Of a DNA stretch of 64,000 nt, positions 49,546 to 57,423 are shown piece by piece. Origin of the DNA: MFD04580-c1 sp963702995. GTDB lineage: Bacteria; Planctomycetota; Phycisphaerae; Tepidisphaerales; Tepidisphaeraceae. Each line of letters starts with the position of its first letter. Position 1 is the stretch's first letter. The DNA is taken from positions 1,054,001-1,118,000 of the forward strand of contig OY969783.1 of NCBI GenBank assembly GCA_963702995.1, read 5' to 3'. The notes under the pieces are model-generated. The model was not told the origin of the DNA and did no database searches. It saw only the letters and a list, made by a program, of their open reading frames with translations. A program made the translations under genes and the position numbers.

Positions 49546-51208
49546 TCAATCAGAAGCTTCGATCCCCAGTTCCTTCACCTTCTTGTTCAGCGTGTTGCGA
49601 TTGATGCCGAGGAAATCGGCCGCCTTGGTCTTGACGCCGCTGCACTTGGCGAGCGCCCGGTCGATCAGGGCGTGCTCGATCTGGTCGATCACTAACTGGT
49701 AGATCTCCCCTTCCCGAAGCTCGTAATCGGCCATCGCCTGGTCGGCCAGGCGGCGGGTCAACGTCTCGATCGACTCTGTTGACTGGCTCTGGCGCCGCTG
49801 GGCCGCAAACATCCGCACGCCGAGCGGGAGCAAATCCTCGGTGAAATCCTCCCCGTTGCTCAGGACGACCGCCCGCTCGACCGCATTCTCGAGTTCGCGG
49901 ACGTTGCCGGGCCACGGGTAACGCAGCAGCACGTTCAGCATGTCGCGGCTGATGCGCCGCAGCCGGCGCTCGTTGATCGCGTTGTACTTATCGAGGAAGA
50001 AGTCGATCAGCCGCGGGATGTCCTCGCGGCGGTTTCGCAGCGGGGGCAGGTAGACGGTGACGACGTTGAGCCGATAGTAGAGGTCTTCGCGGAACTGCCC
50101 CTTGGCGACCTCTTCCTGAAGGTCAACGTTGGTCGCCGCGATCACGCGGACATCAACCTTCACCACCTGGGTATCGCCGACGCGCTCGAACTCGCGCTCC
50201 TGGAGGACGCGGAGCAGCTTCACCTGCAACTGCGGCTCCATCGTCCCGATCTCGTCAAGGAAGATCGTCCCGGCGTCGGCCGCCTCGAACCGGCCCATTT
50301 TGTCCTTGATGGCGCCGGTGAAACTTCCCTTCACATGGCCGAAGAGCTCGGACTCGAGCAGGGTCGTCGTCATCGCGCCGCAGTTCACGCGAACGAACGG
50401 CTTATCCTTGCGCGGGGAGTTGTAGTGGATCGCCTTGGCGATCATCTCCTTGCCGGTGCCGGTCTCGCCCAGCAGCAGAACGGTCGCCCGGGAGTTGGCC
50501 ACTTGGCCGACCACGGCAAAGACATCGTGCATCGCCGGCGAGTCGCCGATGATGTTCTCGAACCGGTAGCGGTCCCGTACCTGGGCCCGTAGCTGGGCGT
50601 TCTCTTCGAGAAGCTCTTCCTTCTGACGCATCACCATGCGGTTGATCTGGATCGCCTGGGCGAGGAAGGCCGCGATCACCTCGAGGAACCGCTGATCGCT
50701 CCGCAACGCGTCGTTATTGACGAACGGCTTATCGACCGAAAGGGCTCCCGCCGTCCGCCCTTCGATCTTGATCGGAACGCAGAGAAAGCTGACCGGCACC
50801 GTCTCATTCTGCAGATTCAGGCGGCCGGTCCGATTCAGGAAGTCAGGCTCGGCGCAGGTCCGGGATCACCCGCGCCCGACCCGTCGCCACCACGTTGCCC
50901 GTAATCCCCTCACCCAGCGCATACTTGCCTCGTTCTATCTCGTCCGGCGTCAATCCAACTGCTGCTTCCGTACGCAGCCGGCCGGTCGATTCATCCAGAA
51001 GCACCAGCGCCCCGCGGCGCATATCCATTTGATCAGAAATCATTTGCATGATTTTTCCGAACGCCTCCCGAAGCTCCAGCGTGGACGAAAGAAGATGCCC
51101 GATCTGCATCAGGATCGACATTTCGTGATCGATTTTCGGATCGACCGCTTGAGAAACAGGCGTGGGCTCCGGGCGCATGTCCATAATGTAGGCACGGAAA
51201 GACAGCAT
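49546..51208 (-). CDS. Sigma-54-dependent activator with GAF domain (frameshifted)
   Basis: NtrC/FhlA-type protein. GAF domain (MSILMQIGHLLSSTLELREAFGKI, VLLDESTGRL, continued after the break by VPVSFLCVPIKIEG), AAA+ domain with Walker A GETGTGKEMIAKAI, sigma-54 loop GHVKGSFTGA (a GSFTGA variant of GAFTGA), Walker B GTIFLDEIGTM, YPWPGNVRELENA, and a Fis-type HTH (TKAADFLGINRNTLNKKVKEL). One extra base near 50852 splits it. Start near 51208 uncertain. The corrected length is ~553 residues. No receiver domain, so it senses via GAF. Confidence 0.92.
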
Positions 51209-51369
51209 ATCAACCCGCTAGATGCCGGCTGGGCTCGCTGTGTCTCCATCGCAAATCCAAGCGCGAATGCTCAGTCAAATTCAGGGCCGGGCGGTCTTTC
51301 CTTCGGATCTCGACCTTCGGATTGTCCGCTGCTTCCCCGCCGTGCCGCGGTATCTGGTCGCGCCGTCCC

Positions 51370-52086
51370 CTAGAACAGGGCTTGCCAGTCAACAAGATCC
51401 ATCGCGGCGATGATCCCCGCTGGCAGCCGGCCGGGAGGCAACGGTTCATCGGGGACCAGGCACAGGATGGGGACACCACTGCGCTTTTCGATCACCCGGG
51501 GGCTCGTCTCCTCCGCCGTGCCCGCCGTGTCGGGCGGGTAGCGATTGATGACCGTCCCGGCGATTCGGATCTTTCCCACGCGCAGCGATTCGATCGTCAG
51601 AAGCGAATGGTTGATCGTCCCCAGGCCGGGGCGGGCGACAACCACGGCCGGGAGGCCAAGCCATTCCGCCATATCGCGAACGGTGTGCGTCGGGCTCATC
51701 GGGACGAGGATGCCCCCGACTCCTTCGACGATGAGCACGTCGCTATCGCCGCACAGGATGTTGATCGACCGCTGGATCACTTCCCAGTCGAGGGGCGTGC
51801 CGGCCCGGTCGGCCGCCACGGACGGGGCCAGGGGTTCGGCGTATCGCTGCGGGCAGATCAGATCGAGCGGGTGGCGCGAATCGGCGCAGACGGCGAGAAA
51901 CTCGGCATCCTCACTCACCAGCCCTTCGCGGCGATGGACGCACCCCGTGGCGCACGGCTTCAGCACAGCGACCCGTTGCCCGCGCCGACGGAACCAGTCG
52001 GCGATGCCTCCGGCGACGACGGTCTTGCCCACCCCCGTGTCCGTCCCGGTAATGAACAATCCTGGGATCGGGCTTCGCTTGAGCAT
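51370..52086 (-). CDS. bioD: ATP-dependent dethiobiotin synthetase BioD
   Basis: 238 residues. Forms the ureido ring of dethiobiotin from DAPA, CO2 and ATP. Walker A GTDTGVGKTVVAGGIADWF, VLKPCATGCV (CO2/DAPA-site Lys), VEGVGGILVPMSPTHTVRDMAEWLG, and VARPGLGTINHSLLT are the family motifs. Other biotin genes (bioA, bioB, bioF) are absent. It lies alone downstream of the sulfatase, with which it shares strand. Confidence 0.93.
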   Translation of the reverse strand: MLKRSPIPGLFITGTDTGVGKTVVAGGIADWFRRRGQRVAVLKPCATGCVHRREGLVSEDAEFLAVCADSRHPLDLICPQRYAEPLAPSVAADRAGTPLDWEVIQRSINILCGDSDVLIVEGVGGILVPMSPTHTVRDMAEWLGLPAVVVARPGLGTINHSLLTIESLRVGKIRIAGTVINRYPPDTAGTAEETSPRVIEKRSGVPILCLVPDEPLPPGRLPAGIIAAMDLVDWQALF

Positions 52087-52357
52087 GGTGTGAGATGGCC
52101 GTCACGACGCCGAGGCCACTGCTGAACATCCTAAAATAGAGCAAGCCGCTCCGCTGAAATCAGCGGCGAGCCCGAGCATCAAGTCGCCGCCGGCGCCCTC
52201 ACCGGCCGTGGTGCCGATCGCGAAGAACGCCCGCCAGTGAGGTCACCGGCGACACGTCGAGCCTCATCGTTTCGCACCCGCGATTTTGCCCGAAACGCCC
52301 CACGAGGCCGCGGACGAACCCGCCGCCGCAACGACCGAATCCGACCACGCGCCGGTC

Positions 52358-53812
52358 CTATGGCAGCGGACTCGACCGAACCAGCTTCGCCTTGAACTTC
52401 GCGGCATCTTCATCGCCGTGCGGGTTCGGCGTCGGCATGACCGCACCGACGCTCTTTCGCCACGCACCAAGGCAGCCGAGCATCGCTTTGGCTCGCTCCG
52501 GCTCGGCGTTGGCACGGTTGTTCTGCTCGGCAAGGTCATCGGCGATGTTGTAGAGCTCCACCGACCCGTCCTCGTACCATTCGATCAGTTTCCAATCCCC
52601 TTCGCGGATCGCGCCAAACGGCGACCCGCCCTGATTGCCGTAGTGCGGGTAATGCCAGAAGAGCGGCCGCTCGGCGATTGGGCCGGCTTTCTTCAGCAGC
52701 GGCACAAGGCTCACGCCGTCGCGATGCTGCTCCGGCATCGGCGGCAAGCCAGCCAAATCGAGCAGCGTCGGGTAAAAATCGGTGGTGATAACGGGCGTGT
52801 CGCAGGTCGAGCCGGGCGTCGTCACGCCGGGCGCGTAGACGATCCACGGCTCCCGCACGCCCCCTTCGTACGGCCACCCCTTGCCGCCGCGCAGCGGCAG
52901 GTTCGATGTCGGCTGCCCCTCCGCCGTCGCCAAGCCGCCGTTGTCGGACAGGAAGATAACGATCGTGTGGTCCGCGATGTGATTCTCTTGCAGCGCCGCC
53001 ATGACGCGGCCGATCGCCGAATCGAGCTGCTCCAGCATCGCCGCATAAGGGACGTTGTTCTGGACGAGCCGAACTTTGCAGTCCCGCTCCCGGCCCCACG
53101 CATCGGGGGCGGCCGTCGCCTTCTTTACCGTGTACTTCTCGATCAGGTCGTGCTTGGCGCCGACCGGAATATGCACCGCCAGGAAAGGCAGGTACGCGAA
53201 GAACGGCGTCTCCTTGTGCTGCCCGATGAATCGCACCGCTTCGTCGGCGATCCGGTCGGTTGTCTTCGGGTCGTCCTTCTTATCCGGGACGGGGCCGCCA
53301 TCCGGAGGGTAGTAAAACTGCTGCTTGCCGATCAACCCGGGGCCGAAGCCCTGCGCGTTGGGGGAATATTCACCGTCGCCAAGGTGCCACTTCCCGGAAA
53401 AGAACGTCGCGTAGCCGGCCGACCGCAGCCGCTTGGCGATCGTGACTTCATCGAGCGACAGGTGATCGCCATTCGGCGCTGGCGTCAGCTTGCCGGGGCG
53501 ATTGGCGCCGATGTAGTCGGTGATCCCGAACCGCGGCGGGTACTTCCCGGTCATGATGCTCCCGCGCGTCGGGGAGCAGACGGGGCACGCGGCGTACCCC
53601 TGGGTGAAGCGCATCCCCCGGCGGGCGATCGCGTCGATGTTCGGCGTCTCGTAGAACGTCTTGGGGTTGTAGCACCCGACGTCCATCACCCCCAGGTCAT
53701 CGGCAAGGATGAAAATGATGTTGGGCCGCACGGCTGGCGGCTGGGCCTGCGCACGCAGGGCTTTGGGCGCCAGGGCGCAGAGGATGAGTAACGCAAGGCC
53801 GCAATGTCGCAC
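52358..53812 (-). CDS. Secreted Cys-type sulfatase
   Basis: 484 residues. Signal peptide (MRHCGLALLILCALAPKALRA). Alkaline-phosphatase fold: RPNIIFILADDLGVMDVGCY (metal ligands), the formylglycine motif CSPTRGSIMTGKYPPRF (CxPxR), GKWHLGDG, LSDNGGLA and WKLIEWYEDGSVELYN. CPVCSPTRG means that Cys is modified by an FGE. The GTG at 53812 is chosen over 53818, as GGAGG then lies 7 bases upstream. Planctomycetes carry many such enzymes for sulfated polysaccharides. Substrate unknown. Confidence 0.93.
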   Translation of the reverse strand: MRHCGLALLILCALAPKALRAQAQPPAVRPNIIFILADDLGVMDVGCYNPKTFYETPNIDAIARRGMRFTQGYAACPVCSPTRGSIMTGKYPPRFGITDYIGANRPGKLTPAPNGDHLSLDEVTIAKRLRSAGYATFFSGKWHLGDGEYSPNAQGFGPGLIGKQQFYYPPDGGPVPDKKDDPKTTDRIADEAVRFIGQHKETPFFAYLPFLAVHIPVGAKHDLIEKYTVKKATAAPDAWGRERDCKVRLVQNNVPYAAMLEQLDSAIGRVMAALQENHIADHTIVIFLSDNGGLATAEGQPTSNLPLRGGKGWPYEGGVREPWIVYAPGVTTPGSTCDTPVITTDFYPTLLDLAGLPPMPEQHRDGVSLVPLLKKAGPIAERPLFWHYPHYGNQGGSPFGAIREGDWKLIEWYEDGSVELYNIADDLAEQNNRANAEPERAKAMLGCLGAWRKSVGAVMPTPNPHGDEDAAKFKAKLVRSSPLP

Positions 53813-53956
53813 GGTCACACCTCCGATAATCGCGTGTCGGGCCGCCCCGCCGCCGTTGCCAGTCTGTACGGCGATACCGGAGGCCCGTTGTCCTGGCCGC
53901 CCCGCCCCCGGACCGACTGAGGCACCGGACAGGGACGACTTGACCCATTCACCCGC

Positions 53957-55135
53957 TCACGCCTGGCGTCGGAAGATGCGGCGGCGGAGGTGGCCCCAGG
54001 GCACGCCCAATGCGCTGGATTCCGCAGGCCTGGCCCCCGCGATCAGGGCGTCATTCCCGGCGTCGTTCAGCGAGAGCAGGATCGCCCGGAGCTTCAGCTC
54101 ATATTCCATCGGGCCAATGACGTGCGCTTCCACGGCCGCCCGCAAACTGCGCAACCGCGCGTCAACCTGTGTCCGGATTTCGTGTTCGATCGCTTCTAGC
54201 GCCTCCACCGTCGAGGGTACGGGCGCAGCAACGGGCTCCGCGCCGCCCAGCGCCTGTGGCGGGGCCCAGCCTTGCCCCGGGGACCAACCCGTCGCTGACG
54301 CACCCGATCGCATCGGCGCCGAGGCGGGCATGTCGCTCCCCCGGACGCCGCCAAGGCGGTCCGCGGCCGATTCGGCCGTTGTCCCAATCGGCGGCAGGTA
54401 ACGCCCATCAGGCCCCATGCCCCGTTCGGACATCGCGACCTCCGCCGCCGGCACATGCGCCCGCTCGCCATGCAAGCCAAACGGCGACCCGTGCTGCGCC
54501 GGGACGGCGTCGTACCCCGCCGGTGGCGGCAACGGGCCGTCGGCAAAGCCCGAAACGCCGCCAACCCCACCAGCCGAAACCGGGGCGGCCGTCGGCGGGT
54601 AAATCGGCGTCGGGTAGATCGGCGTGGAGGCGATCGGCGTCGTCGGTTCGATATGCATCGCCGCCGCGTTGGGGGCATAGAGACTTGGGGACGGCATGTT
54701 CGGCGTAAAGCCGGTCGGGGATGTCCCCCAACGTCGCCGAACGGGGATATAGCCCGCCCAGTCGATCAGAAGCCCCAGCCCGCCGGCAAGCGCCGAGCCG
54801 ACCATCGCAAGCTGAAAGCCATACATCGCCGGCCGCCTCCCTTCGCTTAACGAGAGGTTCCGGCCCACGATTAGGACGAGCGTCAGACAGAGCCAACCGA
54901 TGCAAGACATGAACAGCCGCGTAAACAGGCCATGCGGCGTCCCGTCGCCAAAGCGATCCGCCGGTGCGAAAAGGCTGAACAGCGCCCCGCCGAGCGCGAT
55001 TGCGGCGATGATCAGCATCCACTCCAGCGGAAGCCCGACGTAGTAACCGTTGGCGCCGATCCACGGGAAAAATGTCGCCAGCGCGACGAGAACGAGGCAG
55101 AGAAAGTAAGCGAGCAGGCACACGTACCGAAGCAT
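53957..55135 (-). CDS. Multi-span membrane protein with Pro-rich cytosolic region
   Basis: 392 residues from ATG 55135 (AAGGGG upstream). Four hydrophobic segments in the first ~140 residues (LRYVCLLAYFLCLVLVALAT, LEWMLIIAAIALGGALFSLF, FMSCIGWLCLTLVLIVG, FQLAMVGSALAGGLGLLIDW). A Pro/Gly/Ser-rich linker (residues ~150-310) with TPIYPTPIYPP follows. The C-terminus ~310-390 is a helical domain (VEALEAIEHEIRTQVDARLRSLRAAVEAHVIGPMEYELKLRAILLSL, read in parts). Unknown family. Confidence 0.7.
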   Translation of the reverse strand: MLRYVCLLAYFLCLVLVALATFFPWIGANGYYVGLPLEWMLIIAAIALGGALFSLFAPADRFGDGTPHGLFTRLFMSCIGWLCLTLVLIVGRNLSLSEGRRPAMYGFQLAMVGSALAGGLGLLIDWAGYIPVRRRWGTSPTGFTPNMPSPSLYAPNAAAMHIEPTTPIASTPIYPTPIYPPTAAPVSAGGVGGVSGFADGPLPPPAGYDAVPAQHGSPFGLHGERAHVPAAEVAMSERGMGPDGRYLPPIGTTAESAADRLGGVRGSDMPASAPMRSGASATGWSPGQGWAPPQALGGAEPVAAPVPSTVEALEAIEHEIRTQVDARLRSLRAAVEAHVIGPMEYELKLRAILLSLNDAGNDALIAGARPAESSALGVPWGHLRRRIFRRQA

Positions 55136-55600
55136 AAGGCCCCTTCGTTGGAGCAAAGCGACATAAGTGAACGGTTCCGCGTACAACTGCAAGCGGCCCG
55201 TAAAGGGCCTGCGCGGGAGGCGTCGAACAGCGCCGCCTCATTCCCGCCCGAGCCTCCCGTGCGGACCTGCCGGCTCGGACATGCGCTACATCGGACGGAC
55301 CGCACGGAAGCCGGGACGGACCGCACGGAAGCCGGGACGGACCACCGTCCATCGACTCAATCGACGTACGGGACCCTACACCCGAAGCATCCTTTGGAAC
55401 AAGCCACTAAAAGACGCCTCGCACGCCAAGCGGAACCAAGAGGCCCGCAAAGCGACGACGTTATGCGCCTCGCGGTCAGTTTGAAGTGAAGATCTTGCGA
55501 AGATTCAAAAAGGGTCGGTCCGGGCGGCGTGGGAGGCGCCTCTTCACGCACAAGCGATTTTACACTACGGCGCTACCTCGCGAATCGCGGCGTAACGAAG
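55136..55600. other. Intergenic flank of the IS element, with 21-bp tandem repeat
   Basis: 465 bases with no convincing gene. A 21-bp unit (GGACGGACCGCACGGAAGCC-type) is repeated about 2.4 times at 55293-55344. A mildly AT-rich stretch near 55480-55560 precedes the IS insertion point. Confidence 0.5.
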
Positions 55601-55675
55601 TGTGTTGGTTCAGCCTGAACTGGAGAGCGAGTGTGCGTGCGTTAGCCACTCTGACCATCGGGCGGTTGCATTTTA

Positions 55676-55734
55676 GGAAGGCATGAGGGGATGCTCTGAA
55701 CGGCCCGTAGGCGTGAGGGCGGGAGATGCCTTCC
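55676..55734. repeat. Hairpin in the IS 3' noncoding tail
   Basis: Perfect 9-bp arms GGAAGGCAT (55676-55684) and complement (55726-55734); GGGCGG/CCGCCC forms an overlapping alternative stem. It sits between orfB and the left terminal repeat. Confidence 0.5.
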
Positions 55735-55878
55735 GCCCGGTAGTGTTCGTTCGTCGCAAGCCCAGCCGGTTATCCCTGGGCGAGACGGATGCCTCCGGAG
55801 CTCGCTTCCGTTTCACCGGCTGGCTGAATTATCGGCAGGCGTCCCGCGTGTCGCAAGCGGGGCTTGTTTCAGTGACAG

Positions 55879-56865
55879 CTAGGCGGCCGGTCGGTCCGCC
55901 TCGCGGCGTTTCTGTCGTTCCTGCCGAGCCTGGTTGAGCTTGAGGTCGCGGTCGGCGTGGATCTGCTTGTCCCGTCCCGCGAGCATGTCGGCGGGGGTGA
56001 CATAGCCGACAGCGCTGTGGAGGCGGACGGTGTTGTAGTGGGTGACGTACTGGCCGACGAGTCGGCGTGCATCGTCCAGCGACAGTGGCGTGCCGGGGCG
56101 GATGCACTCGGTCTTGATGGTCTTATGGAAGCGTTCGAGCTTTCCGTTGCTCTGGGGGTAGTAAGGGGAGGTCCTGACGTGGGTCATGCCGCAGATTCGG
56201 ATGAACTGCTTGAAGTCTTTGGCGATGAACTGGGGCCCGTTGTCGGAGATGATGCGGGGCCTGGCGTCGGGGTACTTTTCGCGTGCCCGCTGGAGGAGCA
56301 GCTCGATCTGGGGCTCGGTCATCGATTCGTGGATCTCGAAGTGGACGATGGAGCGGCTCATGCCGTCGAGCAGGCTGGCCAGGTAGTAGAAGGTGCCGGC
56401 GATGTTGAGGTAGGAGATATCGACGTGCCAATGCTCGTGGGGCTTAAGGGGTTGCTGGAAGCCGGTGCCCTTGAGGGAGGGTGAGCCGTCGAAGGCGTCG
56501 ATGCGGCCGGCCTGCTTGAGGACGCGGTAGACGCTGGAGGGGCTGACGGCGACGACGTCGGCGTCGAGCATCATGAAGGTGAGTCGGCGGTAGCCTTCGA
56601 GGGGGAACTTGGCCTCGAAGTCGAGGATGGCTTGCTTCTCCCAGTCGAGAAGCCAGTGGTCGCGGGGGACCCAGGCGTTGTGCTCGTTGACCTTGCCGTA
56701 GCGAGCTTTCCAGTCATAGAACTTGCTGGTGGAAATGCCCAGCCAGCCGACGAAGCGGCCTGCGGGCAGCTCGGTCTTGGCGGCCCAGCGGTTGACGAAG
56801 TCGATGACCTGGTCGCGGTGATCGTGAGCGGTCCAGCGGCCGTTCAGATCAGGCCAAGACTTTTT
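55879..56865 (-). CDS. IS3-family transposase OrfB (DDE integrase)
   Basis: Reading frame -1 relative to orfA, about 328 codons from the A7 slippery run (56861-56867) to the stop. N-terminal helical region (HRDQVIDFVNRWAAKTELPAGR joined to FVGWLGISTSKFYDWKAR), then the rve integrase core with DDE residues: first Asp in HWHVDISYLNIAG, second in RIISDNGPQFIAKDF, Glu in NGKLERFHKTIKTE. YVTHYNTVRLHSAVGYVTPAD is the typical C-terminal motif. Probably made as an OrfAB fusion by programmed -1 frameshifting. An independent start (MMLDADVV at 56574) would lack the N-terminus. Confidence 0.92.
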   Translation of the reverse strand, partial: KKSWPDLNGRWTAHDHRDQVIDFVNRWAAKTELPAGRFVGWLGISTSKFYDWKARYGKVNEHNAWVPRDHWLLDWEKQAILDFEAKFPLEGYRRLTFMMLDADVVAVSPSSVYRVLKQAGRIDAFDGSPSLKGTGFQQPLKPHEHWHVDISYLNIAGTFYYLASLLDGMSRSIVHFEIHESMTEPQIELLLQRAREKYPDARPRIISDNGPQFIAKDFKQFIRICGMTHVRTSPYYPQSNGKLERFHKTIKTECIRPGTPLSLDDARRLVGQYVTHYNTVRLHSAVGYVTPADMLAGRDKQIHADRDLKLNQARQERQKRREADRPAA

Positions 56866-57173
56866 TTAAGCTCGACGTGCTCGCCCATGAGTTCGGCGAG
56901 GACTTCGTTCTTCTGCTGGATCCTGGCTTGCAGGGCCGCAATCTTCTCGGCGTCGGCGTTCTGCTGACGGGTGCTGGCGGCCTTGGTCTCGAAGACGGCG
57001 GCGCCGTCCTCGAAGAGCTTTTTCTGCCAGAGGTAGAAGAGGGTGGGCTGGAGGTCATGCTTCTGGCAGACGTCGGAGATGGGGGCCTTCTCGACGAGGT
57101 GCTCGCGGAGGATGGCGAGCTTCTGGGCTCCGGTAAAGTGGCGACGTTCGTTGGGCACGGGTGTTTGCTCCAT
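56844..57173 (-). CDS. IS3-family OrfA (HTH, DNA-binding)
   Basis: 109 residues from ATG 57173 with GGAG 9 bases upstream. HTH segment KLAILREHLVEKAPISDVCQKHDLQPTLFYLWQKKLFEDG, followed by a Gln/Ala/Leu-rich coiled coil (ADAEKIAALQARIQQKNEVLAELMGEHVELKKSL, shown in parts) ending at the A7 run. It binds the terminal repeats and multimerises. It overlaps orfB by 22 bases. Confidence 0.9.
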   Translation of the reverse strand: MEQTPVPNERRHFTGAQKLAILREHLVEKAPISDVCQKHDLQPTLFYLWQKKLFEDGAAVFETKAASTRQQNADAEKIAALQARIQQKNEVLAELMGEHVELKKSLGLI

Positions 57174-57244
57174 CGGGCACGCTCCATATTTAACGCCGAT
57201 GATAGCACTCTCCAGTTCCGACTGGGGCAACACACAAGAAGGCA

Positions 57245-57377
57245 AAATCCGAAGCCCGAAATCCGAAGGGATGACCAAGCGGAGAGAAAGAAAACCGATG
57301 AAACGCGGTTGCGGAAGGAGAGTCGATTTCCGCTTCGCCTTCTTTTCTGCTTCCTTGGGATTTCGTGCTTCGGATTT
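57245..57377. terminator. Inverted repeat AAATCCGAAGC...GCTTCGGATTT after the PL4 gene
   Basis: Arms 57245-57264 and 57358-57377 (20 bp, 19 matching) enclose ~93 bases. On the plus strand the right arm is followed by CTCTTTTTTGG. It lies 47 bases beyond the PL4 stop and next to the IS end. Likely terminator or dispersed hairpin repeat, similar to 18286, 23608 and 31528. Confidence 0.55.
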
Positions 57378-57423
57378 CTCTTTTTTGGCAAGGCTTTACG
57401 ATTGTTCAGCGCTGTGGTGTTTT

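Larger units (their letters stand above)
55601..57234 (-). mobile_element. IS3-family insertion sequence
   Basis: Element of 1634 bp bounded by imperfect terminal inverted repeats. The left end TGTGTTGGTTCAGCCTGAAC (55601) and the complement of the right end TGTGTTGCCCCAGTCGGAAC (57234) share TGTGTTG, CAG, GAACTGGAGAG, i.e. most of ~30 positions. It contains orfA and orfB in the IS3 arrangement with an A7 run at their junction. Ends begin TG and finish CA, as in the family. No exact target duplication is seen (GAAG versus CAAG flanks). Both orfs are intact, so it may still be active. A 278-bp noncoding stretch follows orfB. Confidence 0.9.

Noticed and set aside
55590..57245. Target-site duplication of the IS3 element
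   Set aside because: Flanks GAAG and CAAG are similar but not identical; no confident duplication.
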